The notes: a model not told the origin generated them from the sequence alone. A stretch of 64,000 bases of DNA from an uncultured Sphingomonadaceae bacterium (GCA_947497085.1 CANMFE010000003.1:62001-126000), one strand, 5' to 3'; counted from the stretch's first letter, positions 13,490 through 22,026 are shown. Numbers and translations are program-made.

Positions 13490-14320
13490 TTATTCGGCAC
13501 TTTGCTGGACAAGGGTAATCCTGGGTTCACCATCCAATATCTCTATCAACCAGAGAAGATCATTCTGCGCCGTTTTCACATAGAGCGGTATACCCATGGA
13601 AAACACGGCAAAAACCTGCGCTTCAGTGGGTACGGGGTCAAGTGAATGTGTAAACATCAATGCTTTGGGCGCGGCCTTGTCACCCTGCGCTTTCGTTCGG
13701 ACATTGATACACGAATTGGTAAATGGCCTGAGCGAGCGTACCCGCTCGCCCGCTATTTCAAACCGGTAATGCCCGCCCAGAGGAAACAGGTCATCCCGCA
13801 TCTGCGGGGTCAGATAATAGACCAAATCACCGCCGCCCGGAACATCGGCGGGCAATATCACGGGATTGAATGGCAGGTTGCTGCAATTCTTCAGATTTAC
13901 TGCAGAAGCGCTGTCACCCGCCTTGATCAGGCGCAGCTGCATATCGGTGAGTGCGGCATCACGCGGCTGCGCGAGCAGTTGCCGGTCCAGTACCTGGCCC
14001 GCCGCGCCGTCCCACAGCGCCGAATAAAACGGATATGCTGCATTGTCGCGTATGCCATAATAGGTGACCAGCAGACCCCTGTCCTGCCGCGTCACCACCC
14101 AGCCGCGCACACTGGCAATATCCTGCGCCGCAGCATCCTCACGCAAGGCAGCGGCCGTATAGCGTGCCGCCTGGTCATATTCATACAGCGTCTTGCCCCG
14201 CTTTTTGGCCAATTCAAGCGCGGCCCCGTTTTCGGCCTCCACCTGCGCTGCGGGCTGCCCCATAGCCGGTACGGAGAATATACAAGCTATCGCAGCAAAC
14301 GCTGTCATGAATTTTTGCAT
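13490..14320 (-). CDS. Secreted protein of unknown function between rplA and rplJ
   Basis: About 276 residues with a clear Sec signal peptide (MQKFMTAFAAIACIFSVPAM, cleavage near GQPAAQ). The start is set by AGGA 6 bases before this ATG; longer in-frame starts lack a site and would spoil the signal. The mature part has no motif I recognise; two cysteines (NCSN and NSCIN) could form a disulfide. It is a non-ribosomal gene inside the L11 operon region, with a terminator between it and rplA, so it probably has its own promoter. Confidence 0.75.
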   Translation of the reverse strand: MQKFMTAFAAIACIFSVPAMGQPAAQVEAENGAALELAKKRGKTLYEYDQAARYTAAALREDAAAQDIASVRGWVVTRQDRGLLVTYYGIRDNAAYPFYSALWDGAAGQVLDRQLLAQPRDAALTDMQLRLIKAGDSASAVNLKNCSNLPFNPVILPADVPGGGDLVYYLTPQMRDDLFPLGGHYRFEIAGERVRSLRPFTNSCINVRTKAQGDKAAPKALMFTHSLDPVPTEAQVFAVFSMGIPLYVKTAQNDLLWLIEILDGEPRITLVQQSAE

Positions 14321-14379
14321 CGGCCATCCTGTCCATTTATCCATAGCCACATACCATAGCATCCATATCTGTAATTAAA

Positions 14380-14407
14380 AAAGGCCGGAGGTTTCCCCCC
14401 GGCCTTT
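14380..14407 (-). terminator. Intrinsic terminator of the rplK-rplA transcript
   Basis: On the minus strand AAAGGCCGG and CCGGCCTTT form a 9-bp stem with a 10-base loop followed by TTTAATTA. It lies about 33 bases past the rplA stop and separates rplKA from the secreted-protein gene and rplJL. Confidence 0.85.
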
Positions 14408-14439
14408 CATGTAACTCATATATGAAATGCGATTGCGGC

Positions 14440-15135
14440 TTACGCGCCCTCGATTTCCGCAGTGTTGATTTTCAGGCCCGGACCCATGGTCGAGCTAATC
14501 GCAACTTTTTTGACGTACTTGCCTTTTGCGCCCGATGGCTTGGCCTTGACGATCGCGTTCACGAATGCGTCAAAGTTTGCACGCAGGTCTTTTTCGCTAA
14601 AGCTCGCCTTGCCGATGCCGCTGTGCACGATACCGGCTTTTTCCACACGGAATTCCACCTGACCGCCTTTGGCATCACCAACAGCTTTGGTCACATCAGG
14701 GGTCACGGTGCCGAGTTTCGGGTTTGGCATCAGGCCCTTTGGACCCAGAACCTTACCCAGACGGCCGACAACGCCCATCATATCGGGTGTTGCGATAACA
14801 CGGTCGTAGTTAAGGTCACCGCCCTGCATCGATTCCATCAGGTCTTCTGCGCCGACAACGTCCGCGCCCGCTTTTTTCGCTTCTTCGGCTTTGTCGCCTT
14901 TTGCGAAAACAGCAACACGCATGTCTTTACCTGTGCCTGAAGGCAGCGATACCATGCCGCGCACCATCTGGTCCGCGTGGCGTGGGTCTACACCCAGATT
15001 CATGGCGATTTCGATCGTTTCGTCAAATTTGGAGCTGGCAAATTCCTTTGCAGTCTTGATCGCCTCATCCACGCTCAGCAGCGCGTCACGGTCAAGCTTT
15101 TCAGCAATATTCTTCTGTTTCTTGTTCATGGCCAT
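14440..15135 (-). CDS. rplA: 50S ribosomal protein L1
   Basis: 231 residues, family length. It includes [20 protein letters not shown], the L1 signature, and the [10 protein letters not shown] segment. L1 forms the mobile stalk that handles E-site tRNA. Only 4 bases separate it from rplK, and GGAGGG within the end of rplK serves its start. Two close ATGs (MAMNKK) are both possible. Confidence 0.97.
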   Translation of the reverse strand: MAMNKKQKNIAEKLDRDALLSVDEAIKTAKEFASSKFDETIEIAMNLGVDPRHADQMVRGMVSLPSGTGKDMRVAVFAKGDKAEEAKKAGADVVGAEDLMESMQGGDLNYDRVIATPDMMGVVGRLGKVLGPKGLMPNPKLGTVTPDVTKAVGDAKGGQVEFRVEKAGIVHSGIGKASFSEKDLRANFDAFVNAIVKAKPSGAKGKYVKKVAISSTMGPGLKINTAEIEGA

Positions 15136-15139
15136 TTCT

Positions 15140-15571
15140 TCAGCCCTCCGTCACTTCAAGACCCATGGCGCGTGCGCTGCCTTCGATAATGCGCGTTGCC
15201 GCTTCGATATCGTTGGCATTCAGGTCTTTCATCTTGGTTTCCGCAATCTGGGCCAGCTGCGAACGCTTGATCTGGCCGGCAACCTGTTTGCCCGGCTCTT
15301 TCGAACCGGATTTAAGCTTTGCCGCTTTCTTGATCAGATAGCTGGCGGGCGGTGTTTTCGTGGTGAAAGAAAAGCTGCGATCCGCATATACCGTGATGGT
15401 TGTCGGGATCGGTGTGTTCTTTTCAAAATCCTGTGTCGCGGCATTGAATGCCTTACAGAATTCCATGATGTTGACGCCGCGCTGACCCAGGGCAGGGCCG
15501 ATTGGCGGAGACGGATTGGCGGTGCCGGCAGGCACCTGTAGTTTAATATAGCCATCAATTTTCTTGGCCAT
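15140..15571 (-). CDS. rplK: 50S ribosomal protein L11
   Basis: 143 residues with the N-terminal [20 protein letters not shown] signature and the C-terminal rRNA-binding domain ending [10 protein letters not shown]11 binds the GTPase-associated centre of 23S rRNA and is needed for RelA-type signalling. AAGGAG lies about 8 bases upstream. It is separated from nusG by a repeat element rather than the usual short gap. Confidence 0.98.
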   Translation of the reverse strand: MAKKIDGYIKLQVPAGTANPSPPIGPALGQRGVNIMEFCKAFNAATQDFEKNTPIPTTITVYADRSFSFTTKTPPASYLIKKAAKLKSGSKEPGKQVAGQIKRSQLAQIAETKMKDLNANDIEAATRIIEGSARAMGLEVTEG

Positions 15572-15737
15572 GAGCTTTGCTCCTTCATTCTGTCAGGATG
15601 CATGCATGCACATACAGCCCTCAAATTAAGCGGTCTGACGGATTGCCCAAAGGCGCACCTCCCGCGCGGGAATCCATGTAGCGGGCTACATGGAAGGCGC
15701 GGCATTAGCCGATTCTACGGATAATGCAACATATAAT

Positions 15738-15893
15738 CCTCTCCTTTGAGGGAGAGGATAGTGAAGCTTGGTACGCAAGTATCTAGCGCAACTTGGGGAG
15801 GGTGCAGGACCTGTCGATAGCGAGAAACCCCTCACCCCTGCGACTAGGCCGCAAGCTGCCAGGTCTCGTTGCCCTCTCCCGGCGGGAGAGGGA
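15738..15893. repeat. Interspersed repeat, copy 1 (nusG-rplK gap)
   Basis: An element of about 155 bases bounded by CCTCTCC-N3-GAGGGAGAGG and CCCTCTCCC-N3-GGGAGAGGG hairpins. It shares blocks such as GCGACTAGGC and GTCTCGTTGCCCTCTCCC with a second copy after the flotillin gene. It ends 3 bases from the nusG stop, within what should be one operon, and is presumably transcribed. It fills most of the gene-free stretch 15572-15896. Confidence 0.75.
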
Positions 15894-15896
15894 TTA

Positions 15897-16433
15897 TTAC
15901 TTCTGCAACTCGACCTGTTCGAAATCGAGTTCCACCGGTGTCGCGCGGCCAAAGATGGAGACCGATACCTTGACGCGGTTTTTCTCGAAATCCAGTTCCT
16001 CGACAATGCCGTTAAAGCTGGCGAACGGACCGTCAAGCACCTTGACGCTGTCGCCAATGTCATATTCGACGCTGATTTTCTTCTTGGGTGCGTTGGCGGC
16101 TTCTTCCTTGGTGTTCAGGATGCGTGCAGCCTCGGCCTCGCTGATCGGTTGCGGCTTTCCGCTCGAGCCCAGGAAGCCGGTTACTTTCGGTGTATTCTTG
16201 ACCAGGTGATAGACATCATCGGTCATGGTCAGTTTCGCCAGCACATAGCCGGGGAAGAATTTCCGCTCCGACTGCACTTTCTTGCCGCGGCGCACCTCGG
16301 TCACGGTTTCGGTGGGCACTTCCACTTCGTCCACCAGCTGGGTCAGCTCAAGCCGCTGTGCTTCGGAAAGGATGTTTTCCTTCACCTTATTTTCAAAGCC
16401 GGAATAGGCGTGAATAATGTACCAGCGCGACAT
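15897..16433 (-). CDS. nusG: Transcription termination/antitermination protein NusG
   Basis: 178 residues. The N-terminal NGN domain begins MSRWYIIHAYSGFENKVKEN, and the C-terminal KOW domain contains GDSVKVLDGPFASFNGIVEE. NusG binds RNA polymerase and couples it to Rho or ribosomes. It follows secE by 31 bases, the conserved secE-nusG pair. Confidence 0.98.
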   Translation of the reverse strand: MSRWYIIHAYSGFENKVKENILSEAQRLELTQLVDEVEVPTETVTEVRRGKKVQSERKFFPGYVLAKLTMTDDVYHLVKNTPKVTGFLGSSGKPQPISEAEAARILNTKEEAANAPKKKISVEYDIGDSVKVLDGPFASFNGIVEELDFEKNRVKVSVSIFGRATPVELDFEQVELQK

Positions 16434-16464
16434 GGGCGAAACTTTCTATATAAAATACTATAAT

Positions 16465-16659
16465 TTAGGCGAGCGAGAGCAGCGATTGCACCACCCAGCT
16501 GAAAACAGAATCTACGCCCAGGAAAAACAGCGCCAATATCGTCATCATAATCATCACCATGATAGTGGTGGTGATGGTTTCCTGCCGTGTCGGCCATACC
16601 ACTTTGGACGATTCAGCCCGTACCTGACGGACGAATTCACCGGGTGTTGTCTTTGCCAT
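16465..16659 (-). CDS. secE: Preprotein translocase subunit SecE
   Basis: 64 residues, the short single-membrane-span form. The amphipathic segment FVRQVRAESSKVVWPTRQET carries the WPTRQET signature and is followed by one transmembrane helix (about residues 30-58). SecE clamps SecY in the SecYEG channel. It is first in the secE-nusG-rplK-rplA series; the tRNA-Trp gene often found upstream of secE lies 6.6 kb away here. Confidence 0.96.
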   Translation of the reverse strand: MAKTTPGEFVRQVRAESSKVVWPTRQETITTTIMVMIMMTILALFFLGVDSVFSWVVQSLLSLA

Positions 16660-16809
16660 AAGCTGCCTGCTTCCAAACTATAATTCGTGTCTCACCGGGT
16701 AAGGGCCATTACGTGCCAACCGGTTTGGTTGAGCCTGTAATATATGACCGATGTAGTGAGATGAAAGCCCTTTACCCAGAGATTCGATATTGCGCAAGGA
16801 AAGATTGCT

Positions 16810-17202
16810 TTATAGCGCCCTTTCGATCAGGTCCCATTTATTCCCGAACGGGTCGCGGAAAACGGCAACCTTGCCATAAGGCTCCTCGCGCGGCTCCTCC
16901 AGAAAGTCGACACCGGCGCGATGCATCAGTGCAAAGTCGGCATCAAAGTCATAGGTTTCCAGAAGCAGGAAAACGCGGCCACCCGCCTGATTGCCTATCG
17001 CCTCTTCCTGAGCCTCATTGGCGGCTTTCGCAAGCAGAAGCCGCGTTTCAGTGGAACCCGGAGGCGCAACCAGTACCCAGCGCTTGTCATCGGAAAGGCG
17101 CGTATCCTCAATCAGGTCAAAACCAAGATGCCCCACATAAAATTCAATGCCCGCATCATAGTCAGGCACGACAAGGGTAATGGCAGCGATAAACTGGGTC
17201 AT
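16810..17202 (-). CDS. VOC (glyoxalase/bleomycin-resistance) family protein
   Basis: About 130 residues with the two beta-alpha-beta-beta-beta units of the VOC fold: FIAAITLVVPDYDAGIEFYV at the start and KVAVFRDPFGNKWDLIE at the end. Such proteins are small metal-dependent lyases, dioxygenases or resistance proteins; the substrate is unknown. The ATG at MTQFIAA is preferred; an upstream GTG adds 8 residues. No strong ribosome-binding site is visible for either. Confidence 0.85.
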   Translation of the reverse strand: MTQFIAAITLVVPDYDAGIEFYVGHLGFDLIEDTRLSDDKRWVLVAPPGSTETRLLLAKAANEAQEEAIGNQAGGRVFLLLETYDFDADFALMHRAGVDFLEEPREEPYGKVAVFRDPFGNKWDLIERAL

Positions 17203-17258
17203 GGGGGGTTTCTTAAATTGGCTCACTCTCGTTCACAAGTCTATACCGGCTCCGTTTT

Positions 17259-17496
17259 TGCGTTGAAGCGCACGGCACCGGCCCTCTCCCCCTCCCAACC
17301 TCCCGATAATGTATCCCGTTAGTATATCGGGAGGTTGGGAGGGGGAGAGGGCCGGTGCCGCGTTCCCGCAGGCTTTTCGCGTAGCGAAAAACAGCCGTGA
17401 GGGATAAAGGACTTCTGATACCGCTTCATGCCCGAGAGGGCATCAAATAAAGACATGAGCGAGAGCGAACAGATGGCAACTCCGCGCTTCAACGCA
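17259..17496. repeat. Modular hairpin element, copy A
   Basis: The outer inverted repeat TGCGTTGAAGCGC (17259-17271) pairs exactly with 17484-17496. Inside is a perfect 36-bp stem (17273-17308 with 17325-17360; 16-base loop), rich in CCCTCTCCCCCTCCCAACC. Then come a GCGAAAAACAGCCGTGAGGG module (17384-17408 with its GATAAA end) and a mini-hairpin ATGCCC-GAGA-GGGCAT (17428-17443). It fills the gap between the VOC and ligase genes and ends 6 bases from the ligase stop. No coding potential is evident. Confidence 0.85.
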
Positions 17497-17501
17497 TAAA
17501 A

Positions 17502-19229
17502 CTACGCCGCGATCGCGTAAGGCTGTATTTCACCCGACAGATACAGGTTGCGTGCCTTTGCGCGGCTGAGCTTGCCCGAGCTGGTGCGCGGCAATGTGCG
17601 CGGCGGCACCAGTTCGATGACACAGTTCATGCCAGTTATGGAGCGCACCTTGTCGCTGATTTCATCGCGGACGCGCAGGCGCTCCGCCTCATCCGAGGTG
17701 CGGCATTGCACCAGAACGGCAGGTGTTTCCTCACCGCCCGGCGTGGTAACGCTGAACGCGGCAATATCGCCGGATTTGAAGCCGGGAAGCTGTTCAACCG
17801 CCCATTCAATATCCTGTGGCCAGTGGTTCTTGCCGTTGATGATAATCATGTCTTTGGCGCGGCCAACCACATAGAGATAGCCGCCGGACATATAGCCCAT
17901 GTCACCGGTATCCAGCCAGCCATCGACCAGACATTCCTTGGTGGCTTCCTCATCGCGGAAATAGCTATGCATGACAGAAGGACCAGCCGTCCAGATTTTG
18001 CCGATCGCCTTTTCGGGCAGCACGTCGCCATGTTCGCTGCGAATTTCGATTTTCATGTCGAGGCAAGGCTTGCCGCAGTTGACAATTGCGCGGTAGCGTA
18101 CCGGTTTACTGGTGTCATGCACCTGACCGGAAAGTTTCGTTTCCTCCACCAGTTCGACAACAATACCCTCACCCGGCGGCATGAGCGTGACAGCCAGAGT
18201 GGCTTCGGCAAGGCCGTAGCTGGGCAGAAAAGCCTTGGCATCAAAACCGGCATCGGCAAATGCGTCAACAAAGCTCTGCATCACATCGGGGCGGATCATA
18301 TCCGCCCCATTGCCCGCAATACGCCAGCGTGACAGGTCGAAACGTTCGGCCACATTTGACTGGCTGCTAATGCGGCGGGCGCAGATATCATAGCCGAATG
18401 TCGGCGAGTACGAACAGCTATTGCCCGGATTGCGGCTGATCATGTCAAGCCATGCCAGCGGACGGCGGGCAAAATCTTCGGTTTTAAGGTAATCAGTCGA
18501 TACCTGATTGGCGACCATCGACAACATGCATCCGACCAAACCCATGTCATGATACCATGGCAGCCAGCTGATACAGCGGTCCGTGCCGTTAATGTGCATG
18601 CCATGTGCATGTGCTTTCAGGTTGCTGAGCAGCGCGTGGTGCGTCACCGCCACGCCATGGGGGAAGCGGGTCGAACCACTGGAATATTGCAGGTAGCATA
18701 TGTCATCCGGGCTAGCCTGCGGCAATTCTGTTTCCGCCGCATCGCGCTCGGCAAAACTGGTCCAGTCCAGCCCTTCAACACCGCAATGCTCCGCCGCAGC
18801 GCCCGCCATTTCGGCAAGCTCGGGCGGGAAAAACAGGATTTTGGGATCGGAGCTATTGAGCTGCACCGACAGTTGGTCAATATAGCTACCCTTACCGCCA
18901 AAACTGGTTGGCAAAGGCAAAGGCACGGGCCATGCTCCGGCATAGACAACACCAAAGAAAAGCGCGGCAAATTCCGCGCCGGTTTCCGCGCACAGCGCAA
19001 TCCGGTCACCCGGCTTGATGCCGTGGGCAATCAGGCGATAGGCCGCCTGAAGGGCGTCTTCGCGCATTTCGCTATACGGATAGGGGCGCGTCAACGTGCC
19101 GCGAGGGTCATGAAAATTGAAACCGCGTACACCTTGCGCCGCATAATCAAGCGCTTCGCCCAGAGTGGCAAAATCGGAATATCGCCTCGGCAGATCATCC
19201 AGCGACGGTGTAGGTTGCAATTCTGTCAT
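17502..19229 (-). CDS. Fatty acyl-AMP ligase (FAAL-type acyl-CoA synthetase family)
   Basis: About 575 residues of the ANL adenylating family. The P-loop-like A3 motif reads YLQYSSGSTRFPHGV and the core motifs LPSYGLAEATLAVTL, GWLDTGDMGYM and VVGRAKDMIIINGKNHWPQD are intact, ending with the catalytic-lysine motif RTSSGKLSRAKARNLY. The SYSPTFGYDIC segment and the overall spacing fit fatty acyl-AMP ligases, which pass acyl-adenylates to carrier proteins, more than CoA ligases. There is no PKS, NRPS or carrier-protein gene in the window, so the acceptor is unknown. Confidence 0.88.
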   Translation of the reverse strand: MTELQPTPSLDDLPRRYSDFATLGEALDYAAQGVRGFNFHDPRGTLTRPYPYSEMREDALQAAYRLIAHGIKPGDRIALCAETGAEFAALFFGVVYAGAWPVPLPLPTSFGGKGSYIDQLSVQLNSSDPKILFFPPELAEMAGAAAEHCGVEGLDWTSFAERDAAETELPQASPDDICYLQYSSGSTRFPHGVAVTHHALLSNLKAHAHGMHINGTDRCISWLPWYHDMGLVGCMLSMVANQVSTDYLKTEDFARRPLAWLDMISRNPGNSCSYSPTFGYDICARRISSQSNVAERFDLSRWRIAGNGADMIRPDVMQSFVDAFADAGFDAKAFLPSYGLAEATLAVTLMPPGEGIVVELVEETKLSGQVHDTSKPVRYRAIVNCGKPCLDMKIEIRSEHGDVLPEKAIGKIWTAGPSVMHSYFRDEEATKECLVDGWLDTGDMGYMSGGYLYVVGRAKDMIIINGKNHWPQDIEWAVEQLPGFKSGDIAAFSVTTPGGEETPAVLVQCRTSDEAERLRVRDEISDKVRSITGMNCVIELVPPRTLPRTSSGKLSRAKARNLYLSGEIQPYAIAA

Positions 19230-19438
19230 TTTTGACCCGTTTCTTTGTCCTGTCGGGCTATTTTGCCCGTTTGTCCCTGTAAATGGCGGCACTACAGAGC
19301 GCTGCCACATCCATTATATTTTTCTTCAAACCTCTGATTTCCCTTATTTTATACCCAAAATACAGCAATCAGGATTTGTGCATAATGTGTTTTTGGGCAT
19401 GACAAGCGTTCAAATTTGGCCGTGAATGTGGCACAAAA

Positions 19439-20080
19439 ATGACAATGGCTAGAATGGATGATTTTGAAGGTAAGGCACGACATGGTTCAGCGCGCGCGCG
19501 GCAACCACGTAAACCGCGCGTCAAAAAACCACCAAAGCCCCTGAATGAAAGGCTGCTCAGGGATCTTGCGCTGCATTATGTCGGCAGATATGCGACCAGC
19601 GCGCACAAGCTGAAACGCTATCTCGCCCGCAAGCTGCGCGAACGTGGATGGGAGGATGAACAACCAGCCGATATAGATGCTCTGGTGACGCGTTTTGTGG
19701 AGCTTAAATATATTGATGACGCACTTTATGCCAGCCAGAAGGCGGCATCGCTTACCGCCCGTGGCTATGGCAGCCGCCGCGTGAGCACCATGCTTTATGC
19801 GGCGGGCATTTCGGAGCAGGACAGCGCGGCAGCAAAAGCGGCCTCTAACGCTGCGAAAGCAGACGCCGCCATTACCATGGCACGCAAGCGGCGCTTTGGT
19901 CCATTTGCACGCGAAACCGCACCACCCGACAAAAGACAGAAACAGTTGCAGGCCATGCTGCGTGGCGGACATGATTTTTCCATTGCACGCGCTCTGGTTT
20001 TTGCCGATAGCATGGAGGAAATTGCCGACCTGGAACAGGATATCGGCAGATATGAGGATATCGAACCATGGCACGAATAA
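19439..20080 (+). CDS. recX: RecX-family regulatory protein
   Basis: 213 residues with the three-helix repeats of RecX: ALHYVGRYATSAHKLKRYLA, then VTRFVELKYIDDALYASQKA and a divergent third repeat. It carries an unusual basic N-terminal extension (RKPRVKKPPKPLNER). RecX modulates RecA filaments. It is not next to recA here. Several close ATGs (MTMARMDD) are possible starts. The end overlaps the next gene by 13 bases. Confidence 0.8.
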   Translation: MTMARMDDFEGKARHGSARARQPRKPRVKKPPKPLNERLLRDLALHYVGRYATSAHKLKRYLARKLRERGWEDEQPADIDALVTRFVELKYIDDALYASQKAASLTARGYGSRRVSTMLYAAGISEQDSAAAKAASNAAKADAAITMARKRRFGPFARETAPPDKRQKQLQAMLRGGHDFSIARALVFADSMEEIADLEQDIGRYEDIEPWHE

Positions 20081-20592
20081 ACTGGACATGCTGGATGGCT
20101 TTTTGTGCCGCTGCAAGCCTGGCTGCATGCACGGCGCCCGGCACGGCGCAGGGGGAAAGTGCGCAGGGCGAGGCTCCCGATTACACCGTTAACGCACAAT
20201 CGGGCCTGGAGATTGTCCCGCTCACCATTACCAGCGGCGAGAAAGAACATGCATTCAGGGTAGAAGTTGCCCGCACCCCGGCGCAGCAGGCCAAGGGCAT
20301 GATGTTCCGCACCGAAATGGCCGATGATACCGGCATGATTTTCCCGTTTGAAATCCCCAAAATGGCCAGTTTCTGGATGCGCAATACCGTCATATCGCTT
20401 GACCTGATATTCGTGCGGCAGGACGGGACGATTGAGAGCATCGCCGCCAATGCGGAACCATATTCACTTGACGGCATCCGTTCAGGCGAACCGGTTGCCA
20501 TGGTTCTGGAAATACGCGGCGGCCTTGCCGAAGAGCTCGGGATCAAGGCTGGCGACCGGGTCAGCTGGGAAGACAGCCGTAAAGAGCAATAA
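20068..20592 (+). CDS. DUF192 family lipoprotein
   Basis: 174 residues. The N-terminus has a lipoprotein signal (MAFCAAASLAAC, lipobox LAAC). The mature part is a DUF192 domain: RVEVARTPAQQAKGMMFRTE, MIFPFEIPKMASFWMRNT and the C-terminal GIKAGDRVSW. The fold is a small beta-barrel; the function is not established. The start overlaps recX, indicating one transcript. Confidence 0.9.
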   Translation: MARINWTCWMAFCAAASLAACTAPGTAQGESAQGEAPDYTVNAQSGLEIVPLTITSGEKEHAFRVEVARTPAQQAKGMMFRTEMADDTGMIFPFEIPKMASFWMRNTVISLDLIFVRQDGTIESIAANAEPYSLDGIRSGEPVAMVLEIRGGLAEELGIKAGDRVSWEDSRKEQ

Positions 20593-20623
20593 CGGAATAC
20601 ATCCGGCGTTTCTGCTCACTCTT

Positions 20624-20843
20624 TGCGTTGAAGCGCACGGTACCAGCCCTCTCCCCCTCCCAACCTCCCGATAGTGTAACACCACTAGTATATCGGGAGG
20701 TTGGGAGGGGGAGAGGGCTGGTACCGCAATGTGAGCGTGAGCGAACAGATAAAGACTCTGGGTCGCTGCGCTTCAACGCATAACAAAAATAGCCGTGAGG
20801 GATAAGGAACTTGGGCTAGGCCGCCTCATGCCCGGGAGGGCGT
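20624..20843. repeat. Modular hairpin element, copy B
   Basis: TGCGTTGAAGCGC (20624-20636) pairs exactly with 20768-20780. The perfect 36-bp stem lies at 20638-20673 with 20691-20726 (17-base loop), its distal end reading CGGTACCAGCC rather than CGGCACCGGCC, changed on both arms. Outside the outer repeat lie the AGCCGTGAGGGATAAGGAAC module (20791-20810) and the mini-hairpin ATGCCC-GGGA-GGGCGT (20828-20843). The gap 20593-20965 otherwise holds only the run-up to the NDUFA12 gene. Confidence 0.85.
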
Positions 20844-20965
20844 CAAAAAAACAACAGTAGGCCGCGAGACCAAACAAACCCACCGTTTCACAAGTACCGT
20901 CCGGCACGCCACATCCTTTCATTTTCCCATTGCCCTTCCCCACCCAAAACGGCTAAGCGGTCGCT

Positions 20966-21361
20966 ATGGGAATCTTAGGTAAATTATTCACATGGTGGGA
21001 TGGCGCGACAATCGGCACATCCCTGTTCAGCGCGCTAAATGGTGAAAAAGTCGGTGAAGATGCCGAGGGCAACACCTATTATCGCGGCAAGAAACAGCGC
21101 AGCGGCCGCGAGCGCCGCTGGGTAATCTATCAGGGTGCGAATGATTCGAGCCGTGTGCCCGCCGAATGGCATGGCTGGCTGCATCACAGCTATGACGAGG
21201 TGCCCGAAAGCCATTTACCTCCGCCGCATATCTGGGAAAAAGATTACACACCCAACGTCACGGGCACGCCGCAGGCTTACCGGCCCGCCGGCGCTCTGGA
21301 ACGCGGCGGCAAACGCGCGGCATCGACCGGCGATTACGAAGCCTGGAGCCCCGGTGAGTGA
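20966..21361 (+). CDS. NDUFA12-family accessory subunit of complex I
   Basis: 131 residues. FTWWDGATIGTSLFSALNGE, then GNTYYRGKKQRSGRERRWVI and PAEWHGWLHHSYDEVPE match the alphaproteobacterial homologue of the mitochondrial NADH:ubiquinone oxidoreductase subunit NDUFA12. It is peripheral, contacting complex I. It overlaps the downstream DUF2155 gene by 4 bases, a conserved pairing in this group. Confidence 0.93.
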   Translation: MGILGKLFTWWDGATIGTSLFSALNGEKVGEDAEGNTYYRGKKQRSGRERRWVIYQGANDSSRVPAEWHGWLHHSYDEVPESHLPPPHIWEKDYTPNVTGTPQAYRPAGALERGGKRAASTGDYEAWSPGE

Positions 21362-22026
21362 AACGCATCTTTGCCTTTGTCATGCCTCCGGCATTGTTGC
21401 TCGCCGCGTGCAGTCAAAGCGGCAATAACGCACAAAAAGAAACCGCAAATGACACATCTGTCATCGAGGCCGAGGATGATGCCGGTGTCGAGCCGCTTGT
21501 CACCGGTGAAGGCACGCCAATGGAAGACCGTGTGGCAACGCTCGGCTTCCTGAACAAACGCAACGGCATCACACAGGATCTGGAAATGAAACCGGGGGAA
21601 GCGCGGCGTATCGGCCCCGCCATTGTGCGTCTGCGTGCGTGTGAACGCACCGCCCCGTGGGAGCCGGTTCCCGAAACAGGTGCCTTTGTACAACTGTTTG
21701 TCGAAACCCGCACCAGCAAGAATGAAGAGCCGAAATGGCTGAAAGTCTTTTCCGGCTGGCTGTTCAAGGAATCGCCATCAGTCAACGTGGTCGAACACCC
21801 GATCTACGATGTCTGGGTCAAGGATTGCACGATGCGCTTTCCGGGTGAAGAAGACTTGCCGAAACCGGCCAGGTCACGCCCGGCATCCGGTAACGCCCCC
21901 TCTGCCGCTGCACCGTCCAGCAATGCCGATAGTGCATCCGGTAGCGGCAATAGCGGTTCGAGCGCCCCTGTTCCGTCAGCACCTGCGGAAGAAACGCCAT
22001 CAGAGGCAGCAGAGCCAGAAGGTTGA
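21358..22026 (+). CDS. DUF2155 domain lipoprotein
   Basis: 222 residues starting at a GTG that overlaps the previous stop (GTGA). The N-terminus MKRIFAFVMPPALLLAACSQ is a lipoprotein signal with lipobox LAAC. The DUF2155 core (about residues 55-165: TLGFLNKRNG, RACERTAPWEPVPETGAFVQ, LKVFSGWLFKESPSVNVVEH and IYDVWVKDC) is followed by a low-complexity Ser/Ala/Pro/Gly tail of about 55 residues. That tail is the part that overlaps the aat gene on the other strand. Confidence 0.9.
   Translation: MKRIFAFVMPPALLLAACSQSGNNAQKETANDTSVIEAEDDAGVEPLVTGEGTPMEDRVATLGFLNKRNGITQDLEMKPGEARRIGPAIVRLRACERTAPWEPVPETGAFVQLFVETRTSKNEEPKWLKVFSGWLFKESPSVNVVEHPIYDVWVKDCTMRFPGEEDLPKPARSRPASGNAPSAAAPSSNADSASGSGNSGSSAPVPSAPAEETPSEAAEPEG

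Noticed and set aside
20432..20776. Small frames reading into hairpin element B on both strands
   Set aside because: They are created by the palindromic stem itself (the same peptide-like sequence arises on both strands) and are not conserved in frame among the three copies.
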